Positions 1 to 10,727 of a stretch of 64,000 nt of DNA are shown here, piece after piece. This stretch comes from Nematostella vectensis. Lineage: Eukaryota > Cnidaria > Anthozoa > Actiniaria > Edwardsiidae. The notes below the pieces were generated by a model, which did not search any database, was not told the DNA's origin, and saw nothing but the letters and a program-made list of their open reading frames with translations. Within the stretch, counting starts at the first letter, position 1. Each line of letters starts with the position of its first letter. The stretch is from NCBI RefSeq assembly GCF_932526225.1, contig NC_064040.1:1302001-1366000 (forward strand). The letters run 5' to 3'. The position numbers and the translations under genes were made by a program.

Positions 1-402
1 ACTAGAGCACCCTCCCCACCCCCACCCCCTGATCTCCAATTGGTCCTCATCTTTATCATCATCCTGCTGATAGTGTGCACCACTATCAGTATGCATATAG
101 GACGACTTCTCAAAGTCGTTTAAAAAAATTGAGGTTTAGGGTCGCCTTGGAGCAAGTCTATGTACATTCAGGAGTAAAGATGCAGACAGCGTTAAGCGCA
201 TAAGTAAATCCATTCAACAAAATAGACCTATTTCAAATCATGTAACACTCTTTCTGCGAACCACATGTCGTAACACGAGATGAAGAAATGTTAGCGCATT
301 TGCTGGTCGCAAAATTGATCCACTGTTTACAGTATGTTGTGGCAGGGGGGGGGGGGGGCGTGCATAGTAGCGATGCCTCGATAGCCTCTTCTACCTTTCC
401 AG

Positions 403-727
403 GAAAAAGGACATAGAGGAGACGCCCATGCAGGCTTACCAGGAAACCACCCATCACCACCCCACCGCCCAACATGAGCATCCTCGGCATGAGCCACAAA
501 CTCAGGTGGTGTACGTGGCCCCACAACAGCAGCAACCCACTCAAGCCCGGCAGCAGACCCCTCCACCCAGACAGCATACCCCTACAGCCTTGGAGCGCCG
601 CAAGACCCCCCAGGAGCAGTATGGAAGAAGGAGCCCCCCTGTAGTGAACCCAGACCAAAATTGCCAGTGCGAGGCATGTAACGAGATACGAAGGGCGAGG
701 AAAGAGGGCCGAGCACCAAGAGTCTGA
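403..727 (+). CDS. Last exon of an unrecognised gene (partial, 5' part outside the window)
   Basis: An acceptor (CTTTCCAG) ends at 402 and an open frame runs from there to TGA at 725-727, giving about 107 residues. The peptide starts KKDIEETPMQAYQ and is rich in Gln, Pro, His and Arg. It has a VVYVAP segment, a QQQQ run and a Cys-containing end (CQCEACNEIRRARKEG). There is no membrane segment or recognisable domain; the composition suggests a disordered tail. The ATG at 428 is probably an internal Met, because the frame is open back to the acceptor. Downstream lie a 38-bp tandem repeat and an AATAAA at 1531, both suited to a 3' UTR. Earlier exons must lie to the left. I cannot assign a function, and a chance open frame remains possible. 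Confidence 0.5.
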
Positions 728-1311
728 TTTGTCACCAGTTGAACTTAGCAAGCTAGGGCGGATAGAAGTCACAGAGGCAAGCTCATAGACGGATTTTCCT
801 AGACGTCATAGAGGCAAACTTAGCGGTCTCTTGGATTTTCTAGAGAGGTGGAAAAGCGCCTTTTACTATCACGACCTTGTAAAATTACAACCCACCTTGG
901 CGCGGGGGGTGCAATTATCCCTAGCTCCTGCGAAGGGGTACTGATCGGCAGAACCGATCAAGTCTTTGGAGGTAGCAAGGGGTGTATACCGAAAAGATTC
1001 CTTATAAGAAATGACACTTTTAAGGCGGCTCTTGTCTATTTTCCAGGGGAGACCTTAATCATATACATATCCCGAAAAATAGGAAGAACAGCCCCGTCTA
1101 TTTTTATTCCAACCCTTGCAGAAAAATAGAACTAGAAATTAAGTTGTTTATTTTTTTAGGGGGTAACACATTGACTCTCTGCATTAAAGAGGCTTCAAAC
1201 AATATGTATCATGATTGTATATAGCTAAGATTTAAAAAAGAAAAGGATGTTTTTAGTTGTTCAAAACTTGTTCAAAGAACAGCCTAGCTGTGCCTGTACC
1301 CAAACATACAG
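728..1311. other. Probable 3' UTR or non-coding stretch
   Basis: No splice-supported coding segment is visible. A 93-codon open frame at 848-1129 has no recognisable features. If the exon at 403-727 is real, this is its 3' untranslated region. Confidence 0.35.
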
Positions 1312-1486
1312 TTTAGCGTTTTAGTGTATTGTTACATACAGGCCCTACAATTAGCGTTTTAGTGTATTGTTACATACAGGCCCTACATATAGCGTTTTAG
1401 TGTATTGTTACATACAGGCCCTACATATAGCGTTTTAGTGTATTGTTACATACAGGCCCTACATATAGCGTTTTAGTGTATTGTTG
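1312..1486. repeat. 38-bp tandem repeat, about 5 copies
   Basis: Five nearly identical units share the core GTTTTAGTGTATTGTTACAT followed by ACAGGCCCTACATATAGC. The last copy diverges after the TTGTTG stretch. The array sits between the preceding terminal exon and a poly(A) signal, so it is probably transcribed in a 3' UTR. Confidence 0.9.
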
Positions 1487-1530
1487 CGTAGTTTTATTGT
1501 CCGGTTTTGTGTATGTACCAGGGCAAGGCT

Positions 1531-1536
1531 AATAAA
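1531..1536 (+). terminator. AATAAA polyadenylation signal
   Basis: A canonical AATAAA lies about 800 bp after the stop codon at 727, just past the 38-bp repeat. It is the first canonical signal I noticed for the entering plus-strand gene. Only the hexamer is seen; use is inferred. Confidence 0.4.
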
Positions 1537-1617
1537 AGGAAATAAGTAAGACTTGATTAAAGATGCGACGACGAAGTCAACAAATCAATCGACTCATCTA
1601 GGGTGGAGTCCACACTG

Positions 1618-1913
1618 ATCCTGAATGGATAGGGTGGTATGGTCATGGCATGGATAGGGTGGTATGGTCATGGATAGGGTGGTGCGGTCATGGATAGGGT
1701 GGTATGGTCATGGCATGGATAGGGTGGTATGGTCATGGATAGGGCGGTACGGTCATGGATAGGGTGGTATGGTCATGGATAGGGCAGTACGGTCATGGAT
1801 AGTGTGGTATGGTCATGGATAGGGTGGTATGGTCATGGATAGGATGGTACGGTCATGGATAGTGTGGTATGGTCATGGACAGGGTGGTATGGATGGCCAT
1901 AGGGTGGTATTAG
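1618..1913. repeat. About 20-bp minisatellite (GTCATGGATAGGGTGGTATG)
   Basis: Around 14 copies of a 20-bp unit occur, with GGTATGG/GGTACGG variants and occasional 6-bp extensions (GGCATGG). It lies between the convergent 3' ends of the first gene and NSL1. No coding potential is seen. Confidence 0.9.
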
Positions 1914-2516
1914 CAAATGTATGTGAAAACAAATTAATAAAAGATAAAGAAACACAATGCAATTTATCAATAATTTATTTGTCAAAATATCTTTTCCACA
2001 AAGGATAGTTTTTGAAATACTGCAAACTATTTACAAGGTAAACATTGGTTAAAAAAGTATCTAGTGTAAGTATAACATTTATCACCATTTCTTCAATCCA
2101 TGATATATATCCAATACTCACGTATTATACATGTATTTGAGCATTTATTATAATAGTATCGGTGATAATGTACTGTTTACGTATCTAGAAGTATAGTATG
2201 GTATCTAGACTACAATACAAATTTTGGTGTTAAAATATGATTATACTAAACTGAAACATTATGAGTGGTAACTGAAAATGAAACTTAAACTGCTTCTTAA
2301 AACACATTTTGCCAGTCACAAAACATTTTATAATTGGGGAAAACCATGGGTGGTATAATGATTATTGAACTACCAGAAGTAATAAAAGTTGTCTCTTATT
2401 CATGGTATGTAAAACATTATGTACTTATTGTCTGACAAGTGTTCATTTTTGTATTTTCTCCAAGTTTAAAACTTTTTTTACATAAAATTTACAAGACTAA
2501 CTATTTCTCTAGTTTA
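1914..2516 (-). other. Probable 3' UTR of the NSL1-like gene and AT-rich flank
   Basis: The stretch is AT-rich and contains no open frame with splice support. It follows the stop codon of the minus-strand NSL1-like gene. Minus-strand AATAAA-type hexamers (TTTATT on the plus strand, for example around 1973 and 2150) could end that transcript. Confidence 0.4.
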
Positions 2517-5500
2517 TTACTTTTTTCGTTTGAATTGTGATGATAGTGACTTCTTAGATAAAGTTTGATTGTGTTCTCGCTTGCCTGTAGATCGAAGACT
2601 ATAAATCTCACTGGTTCTGATACTTTTATTCATAGGCGTTGTGGTTTTTGTCCGATAGCTTCGTCTTGGCGTGTCAGCACCAAACACAATAGCATCTGTT
2701 TCTCTCGTCTCCATTCCTTTTTGCAGTCTAATGGCCTCAAGCATAGCTTCAAGTTTGCCTTTGAGCTGAGGAAAATCCTACACCGCAGAAAAAGAGTTTA
2801 AAGAATTTAGAAACATTCAGCAACAACATGAGACAAAATTAATAGATAATTAGCAACACGAGAACAAGCAATCTAACAAAACTATTGGCAATTAGTAACA
2901 GCATAGGAACAAGCAATCTAACAAAACTATCAACATTCAGCCATAATGTAGGAACAAGCTATCAAACAAAACTATCGAATTCAGCAACAACATAGGAACA
3001 AACAATCTGACAAAACTATCAACAATTAGTATCAGCATAGGAACAAGCAATCTAACAAAACTATCAACAATTAGTATCAGCATAGGAACAAGCAATCTGA
3101 CAAAACTATCAACAATTAGTATCAGCATAGGAACAAACAATCTGACAAAAACAATAGACAATTAGCAACATGAGAACAAGCAATCTAACAAAACTATCAA
3201 CAATTAGTATCAGCATAGGAACAAACAATCTGACAAAAACAATAGACAATTAGCAACATGAGAACAAGCAATCTAACAAAACTATCAACAATTAGTATCA
3301 GCATAGGAACAAGCAATCTAACAAAACTATCAACAATTAGTATCAGCATAGGAACAAACAATCTGACAAAACTATCAACAATTAGTATCAGCATAGGAAC
3401 AAGCAATCTGACAAAACTATCAACAATTAGTATCAGCATAGGAACAAGCAATCTGACAAAACTATCAACAATTAGTATCAGCATAGGAACAAGCAATCTG
3501 ACAAAACTATCAACAATTAGTATCAGCATAGGAACAAGCAATCTGACAAAACTATCAACAATTAGTATCAGCATAGGAACAAGCAATCTGACAAAACTAT
3601 CAACAATTAGTATCAGCATAGGAACAATCAATCTAACAAAACAATCAATATTCAGCAACAACATAGAAACAAATAATCTAACAAGATAATCAAAATTAGC
3701 AAAAACATAAAGCAAAACTCTAACAAGAGTATTGGAAGCATAGATACCTTTGATAGAGAAGACAGATCATGGCCAGCTGTCGTGAGAGCACTTGTGAATT
3801 CATCAACATCTGAGAAAAAAATTCAAAATCAATATGCCTGAAAAAAAAAAAAAAATTCACACCAATTGCAATGTTGTCTTATAAGAAATGTTAAAAACAT
3901 GCCAACATACCTTTTTCACTTACTGACGAACTTGATGGAAGAGGTTCACTTCTTATAGATGGGTGGTATTCCTCCTACATAAATGATGATACTATTTTGC
4001 TAGGCTATAATTCATAAATTTGTTTTACTCAGGAATTTAATACTGTACTTTTGCCAAACATATTATTTTATATCCACAAAAACAACTTGGCATGAGATGA
4101 CCAGTCAACACACCCCATGCAACAGTTACACAGTTTCTTTTAACAGCCTTTTCACTGCAAGCCAAATGAATCAATACCAGGCCAAACAGACACAGAAAAG
4201 TATGACAACTATAAAAGACTACATACAAGCTGTAGGATAACTAGGTGGTATAGTATATCTAGCAAAACTACAGACAAGCTGTAGAATGACTAGGTGGTAT
4301 GACTAAAAAGACAGACTGAATGTGTAACATTCCATGGATGGATTTAGTGTGGATTCTTAGTGGATTTTGCGTGGATTCCGAGTCCACTCAGTTTGTCCGC
4401 GCACCTCTGTGGGTTTCACCCACAAAAATCCACAGTGGTTTTGCTCATTAAATCAAATCAAAATCCACCAAATCCATGCTGGGAAATGTTAAAATACAGT
4501 CAGTAGGTTGTAAAACTATTAAAACTACAGACAAATCCTAGCATAACTAGGGGACCTGCTTTGAATGGTGAAATCAGTTATTTAAATCAACGTACAGTAG
4601 CTGTTCATCCTCTAAACATTTTTTAGAAAAAACAGCAATTAACAGCATTTTTTATGCTAAAAATAGCTACCCTTGTTGCTAGGAAACACAACATCTCTCA
4701 ACATATGTGAATGATGAATTAAATAATATCAGACTTCCAGGTTACAAAGCCTTTAGACTCTTCAAAATGTTTTTTTTTTCTTTTTACAATGTACAGTACA
4801 TAATTCATCAATTACTAAGCAGTCCATTTTCAGAAATACAAATTTCTGACACAAGTTTTTGGCATATTACTTACCACAACTTGCACCTTGCTTCTTAACA
4901 TAGTGTCAATGGCGGCAACAACCTTTGGAGGGTACACCTTACGCTTGGATGTCGTACTTCTGATTAGCTCTTCAACTTCTGTCCACATTTCAATCAACTC
5001 CAATCGCTTCTTCTTTTCTGCTTCTTTATGACAAAACCAAACAAAACAAACAGATTGAAAAGCCAGGGCAGACTGAAGAAGGTAAATACTTTATTTACAT
5101 CAAATTAGTGTCACAATATGCAAAAAAATGGCACAAAATGACCCAAAAAAGAATGTACACATCTCTACATGAATTGCTACTACGGACAAAGTCATCACTA
5201 TTAAGACCCCGCGAATAGAAAGACTTGAGCCGATATGTCCCCCAGAAGTCTTATTAAAGACGAAAATTTGATAGAATAAGCTTCGAGTTTTTGGGAACCA
5301 CGAACTTTAACTCAGATATGGAATAAATTATTGTTGTTATAATTATTATCATTATTATTATTATTATCATTACTGAATAACAAAAACAAGAAGTTCATTT
5401 CATTTTATGATAACTTACATGGGATAGCTATACCAAATAGGAACTGATAGTTGCATATTAAACTTGCATAATATTTATGAATATATAAGAGGGGAAATGT

Positions 5501-7344
5501 GAACAACAGTTCTTTATGCTCACACTTCTCAGGATTTACTCCTGTCTGTGTCTTGAGTTTTGAACAACACACACACACATATATATAAGCTTATAACAGA
5601 TCCTGTATGTAAGCTTATAACAGATCCTGCATGTAAGCTTATAACAGATCCTTCTGTAAGCTTATAACAGATCCTGTATATAAGCTTATAACAGATCCTG
5701 TGTGTAAGCTTATAACAGATCCTGTATGTAAGCTTATAACAGATCCTGTATGTAAACTTATAACAGATCCTATGTGTAAGCTTATAAAATATCCTGTATG
5801 TAAGCTTATAACAGATCCTTATATAAGCTTATAACAGATCTTGTGTGTAAGCTTATAACAGATCCTGTATGTAAGCTTATAACAGATCCTGTATGTAAGC
5901 TTATAACAGATCCTGTATGTAAGCTTATAACAGATCCTGTATGTAAGCTTATAACAGATCCTGTATGTAAGCTTATAACAGATCCTGCATGTAAGCTTGT
6001 AACAGATCCTTCTGTAAGCTTATAACAGATCCTGTATATAAGCTTATAACAGATCCTGTGTGTAAGCTTATAACAGATCCTGTATGTAAGCTTATAACAG
6101 ATCCTATGTGTAAGCTTATAAAGATCCTGTATTTAAGCTTATAACAGATCCTGTATGTAAGCTTATAACAGATCCTATATGTAAACTTATAAATTATCCT
6201 GTATGTAAGCTTATAACAGATCATGTATGTAAGCTTAAAACAGATCCTGTATGTAAGCTTATAACAGATCCTATGTGTAAGCTTATAAAGATCCTGTATT
6301 TAAGCTTATAACAGATCCTGTATTTAAGCTTATAACAGATCCTATATGTAAACTTATAAATTATCCTGTATGTAAGCTTATAACAGATCCTGTATGTAAG
6401 CTTATAACAGATCCTGTATGTAAGCTTATGACAGATCCTGAAAATAAGCTTATAGCATATCCTGCATGTAAGCTTATAACAGATCATATGTAAGCTTATA
6501 ACAGATCCTGTATGTAAGCTTATAACAGATCCTATGTGTAAGCTTATAACAGATCCTGTATGTAAGCTTATGACAGATCCTGAAAATAAGCTTATAGCAT
6601 ATCCTGTATGTAAGCTTATAACAGATCATATGTAAGCTTATAACAGATCCTGTATGTAAGCTTATAACAGATCCTATGTGTAAGCTTATAAAATATCCTG
6701 TATGTAAGTTTATAACAGATCCTTATATAAGCTTATAACAGATCTTGTGTGTAAGCTTATAACAGATCCTGTATGTAAGCTTATAACAGATCCTGTAGGT
6801 AAGCTTATAACAGATCCTGTATGTAAGCTTATAACAGATCCTGTATGTAAGTTTATAACAGATCCTACATGTAAGCCTTATAACAGATCCTATGTGTAAG
6901 CTAATAACAGATCCTTATGAAAGCGTATAACAACGCCGCATAACAACAAACGCAAAACCCGGCATTACTTTTCTTCGCCTCTTTCTCTTCTGAGTCAACC
7001 GTTGAGGGATTTTCCACGGCAACATTACGCTTGACACTGTCTTCCACCGTATCTTTATACAGCTAAAGCATGAAAAAGAACCACATTTGGATGGAGAACG
7101 GGATCAACTGAAATCTACACTTCAGCAATCGAACACAATCATCAACACAAACTTAACGAGCTCCAAGAAAAGAACAAAAAGTCGATAAGAAACTCACCTC
7201 CAAGAGCTTCCCTTCAAACTTCTTCTTAGTATCATTATCCCAAGACTTGCTTTGTGCAATCTTATGCATCTCTCGGCGCAATTTCTCGAGAATTCTGTTC
7301 GGGAGCTGTCGACTTGCGACAGAAATTCTCGTTTCATCCGCCAT
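2517..7344 (-). CDS. NSL1: Kinetochore-associated protein NSL1-like (Mis12 complex subunit), 6 exons, 258 aa
   Basis: Exons on the minus strand are 7344-7198, 7062-6969, 5023-4875, 3974-3911, 3809-3748 and 2777-2517. All junctions are GT-AG and every phase agrees, giving 258 residues against about 280 in human NSL1. NSL1/Mis14 belongs to the Mis12 complex, which links inner-centromere chromatin to the Ndc80 complex. The best evidence is residues 105-115 (TSKRKVYPPKV), which match the vertebrate TKRKQYPRK region, followed at 131-135 by EEYHP where vertebrates have KQYHP. The N-terminus (MADETRISVASRQLPNRILE) and exon 3 are helical and charged. The C-terminus (about 190-258) is basic, as in the family. 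The start at 7344 is the first ATG in the shared promoter. Two introns carry large minisatellites. The family is poorly conserved, so a profile search would settle the name. Confidence 0.78.
2826..3720. repeat. 45-bp minisatellite in the last NSL1 intron
   Basis: About 19 copies of a 45-bp unit with the core ATTAGTATCAGCATAGGAAC and a CAATCTGACAAAACTATCAA arm fill the intron between exons 5 and 6. Because 45 is a multiple of three, it yields spurious open frames on both strands. Interspersed shorter units (AGCAACATGAGAAC) mark older variation. Confidence 0.93.
4325..4496. mobile_element. Short inverted-repeat element (MITE-like)
   Basis: The left end (AACATTCCATGGATGGATTT) is repeated inverted at the right end (AAATCCATGCTGGGAAATGTT), with a GTGGATT-rich interior that also pairs. 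It is about 170 bp long, has no coding capacity, and lies in NSL1 intron 3. A target duplication was not resolved. Confidence 0.5.
5586..6930. repeat. 24-bp minisatellite (TAAGCTTATAACAGATCCTG) in NSL1 intron 2
   Basis: Around 55 copies of a 24-bp unit, TAAGCTTATAACAGATCC plus a variable TGTATG, TATGTG or TTCTG hexamer, run for 1.3 kb. Blocks of several units recur (for example 5590-5830 resembles 6660-6900), showing amplification of multi-unit blocks. Nearly every unit holds a HindIII site (AAGCTT). Confidence 0.95.
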
Positions 7345-7427
7345 TTTGAAGTTTTCCCGCTTTTTGTTCTGCGCATGCGCGTCACCCTGTCTCCCCGTCC
7401 CGCATGGGTTTCTGGGACACTTCCAAT
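7345..7427. promoter_or_regulatory. Bidirectional promoter of NSL1 and the AT-hook gene, with NRF1-like and YY1-like motifs
   Basis: Only 83 bp separate the two start codons (7344 minus, 7428 plus). TGCGCATGCGCG at 7370-7381 fits the palindromic NRF1 consensus. AAAATGGCGG at the NSL1 start (minus) and AATATGGCGAC at the plus start fit the YY1 pattern around ATGGCG. CpG density is high against an AT-rich background. Motif matches are direct; factor binding is inferred from metazoan housekeeping promoters. Confidence 0.7.
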
Positions 7428-10400
7428 ATGGCGACGGTGAGTGCGAGAAAACATCCCTGAAAATAGTTATTTTTACGGGGTTTTAACGGTTTGTTTTATT
7501 TAAAGGCATTTTTATCCATCATAGCTGATTACCAGGATGATGACTCCGACACGGAAGATAAACAGTTAGTATTACCAGCTTTGTTTATACGATTTCTGAC
7601 AAAATTTGAATATTGCTCACGACGCCAAACCAGTTGGAAATTTTCTCAGCATTGCGTGTTGTTTCGTTTACTTACTTATTTGCATCTTAGTATTATCAGC
7701 ATTCCCCAGCTGTATCAGATATGTATATATTTTTTATTTTCCTGTGATTATCACAATTTCTCGGTTCTCCGCATAAAACTATTTTTTATTTATTTTAGGG
7801 TCGTGACTTGACTGAAAAAATCACCAGAAATCCCCGCATGACTACCTTTTTGTTTTCCGTAAACATATTTCCAACAAGTCACGGGACCACTTTTCTTAAA
7901 TTAATGATTTATAACAAATTTTTGTGTTGTTTTACCAATTTCTTAGACATTCTTTGCGCGTTTTTCTTACAACACACGAGTCACCCATTTTGGAGAGGAC
8001 CCCAATACCTGCAATTTTAACCTGAAATGGTAGTCCTAATCAGATACAAGTTTTGACAAATACATGGTTTGAACAATGATTATAGTTATGCACTACTCAT
8101 TTGAAACTCCCACCCCCATGGTTCTGGGTAAGTGTGGGGTTAACATGGGGGTAAAGCACTTTTGAACAAGAATCTGTCCCGAGGGGGTGGGGGATTGACG
8201 GATTTTGACTCTAAGACTTGTCCCCACCCTGGGGGTTTGTGGACAAGTGAATAGCGTCAGACATGCACTTTGCAAAACTCATGTCAGTTTCTGGCTTGAG
8301 ACTTCTCTTTTGTAGCAAGCAATTCCATGTATCAGCATGTGGCAAGTTGCATGGCGAAATGTGTGAAAATGAATATAAATGATAACTAAGGCCAGATGAA
8401 GATAATTTAATTTTCCCATTTTTTTGTTAATTGCTATCTTCATAGTTATTGGTACGAATGTACTCACTGAAAAGTACTGGCTTTGGAAGATAAAAAAAGC
8501 TTATTTCAGACAACTTGTTGTCGGGTAGTTACCTATAGTTTGCATCCAGAGGGGTAGGGGCATTTGACTGCAGTTTTGTCCCGTGGGGGGTGGGGAGTTT
8601 TCTCTGTTTTGTACAGCGTCAAAGTCTAATCCCCCACCCTGCCCCAGGACCATGGGGGTGGGGGTGGGGGTTTCAATTGACAGTCTGAAAAATAGATATT
8701 TAACTATTTATTGAAAACTCTATCTTTATTCGATTACACAAGTATACATGGTAAAAGAAGAGAAAGTTGAACATCATTGAGCAATTGCCGCTCACATATA
8801 TCCAGACTGTAAAATATAATGCCAAGAAGCCACCAGATATATTAAGAATATTTGATTAAGCCCTTTTTAAGCGTACATTGTATAAAATTATAAGCAGCAA
8901 AGCATATAAAAAGGGCCAAGTCTGTTGCAAAGCATACCTGTGAATCTTTGTAAGAGTGTGCTAACAATTTAACTAAGGCTTGACAACTTGAATTTGAACA
9001 ACTACGAGATAAGAGACTTGAGAAGTTGAGATGCAAACAACTGAGATTTCCACTAAATGTTTGAGAATTAAACTAATGTCATGTTCTATTTCATTTTTTG
9101 TTTGTAATGGTGACTCAGATGTTTAATGATGGTGACTCAAATGTTTCAAAGTAAGGAGATTTGCATAATATTTTTAGCAGTGGATATGCAAATTATTGAC
9201 ATTTCTAACAAAGGTGAACTTTTTTTTATTGTTTTCGTTTCAGTTGATATGATATGACATCCTTTTTTTAAATATATCCCATGACAATGAACACCTTGTG
9301 ATGTTTACATTAAAGGTGCTATTCTTATTATTAACTCTTATCACAATTTGAATAATGCTGATATTATAGAAATTGAACCAAAATGTTGGGGTAACGATTA
9401 TCAAGATATTCTTAGCTGCTTGACTTGCCATCTAATTTCAAGCTTTCCAATTTGATCAATGTAATAAAAATCTTGCTGATTTACTTCAAGTTATGTCTAT
9501 TAAAATTTAGCCTAAACAAACAAACAAACACCTTAGACGCAACAGCTTATTTGCTTTGAAGGGAAATGTACAAGTCATATAACAGGTTGCAAAGGGCTTG
9601 TTTCTTTGTGAGCTCCTTTTTGTTAAGAATAGAGTTGCCTTGTATGATCCCCTATGGCCTCCTCAGGGAGTAGAGAACTTCAAATAGTGGGTTGTATCAT
9701 ACATTCTTTGATAACTTTCCTCAGGGATCCAGACCAGCAGATACAAGGCAGTCACCTTCGTGGGAAATTCACAGTTTCTGAGGATGGTCTTTGCCCCCGC
9801 TGCAGAACATCTGATGTGGTTTTTGTTATCCTGGATGAGTAAGTCTAACATCACTATACGTTTGTTGTTGAAACTAGTTTCTGATTGACTTCAATTTAAA
9901 TGGGTTGTTGCTTAGTAAATATCAAAGTTGAAATCAAAGAGTAAACCAGCTGTAAATAGAGTTTCTGACTGTTTTTTTGTTAATTGCCATCCTTCTAGAA
10001 CTACAGTACAAAAAAAAAATACAATAGTTCATCTTTTTTACCATTCTGTATGATCTCTAACTCTTTATCTTTTTGTGATTCTCTATGCTGAGCAACCACA
10101 TTCCATAGTTTATCCAGTCATTTTATCTTTAACTTTAGCATAACAAATGTCTCTTTGTCATTCTTTAGACTGTTTGCCCTGGGTGACATGCCAGAGATAC
10201 TTCACACTCTCATAGCGAAAGGGAAAGCTGTCCTGTGGTCCAGTCAAGATAAGCATGGCTGCAAGGTTAGACCACGGAAAAACAGTCAATTGAGTTCTTT
10301 GTCTACCTCTCTCTTCAATCTCCTCAAATGCTTGTGTTCCCATCATCAGCAACAACAACAACAAGGCATTATTTGCACACAGTACAAATGCTGTGGACTA

Positions 10401-10451
10401 TTATTTCTATCAATAATTATATTTCAGGTAGTTCTGAGTACTGGCTGCTGC

Positions 10452-10490
<39 letters not shown>

Positions 10491-10683
10491 CATTATCATT
10501 ATCATTATCATTATCATTATCATTATCATTATCATTATCATTATCATTATCATTATCATTATCATTATCATTATCATTATCATTATCATTATCATTATCA
10601 TTATCATTATCATTATCATTATCATTATCATTATCATTATCATTATCATTATCATTATCATTATCATTATCATTATCATTATC

Positions 10684-10727
<44 letters not shown>

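Noticed and set aside
2826-6930. CRISPR-like regular repeats
   Set aside because: Units are contiguous without unique spacers and lie in animal introns; these are minisatellites.
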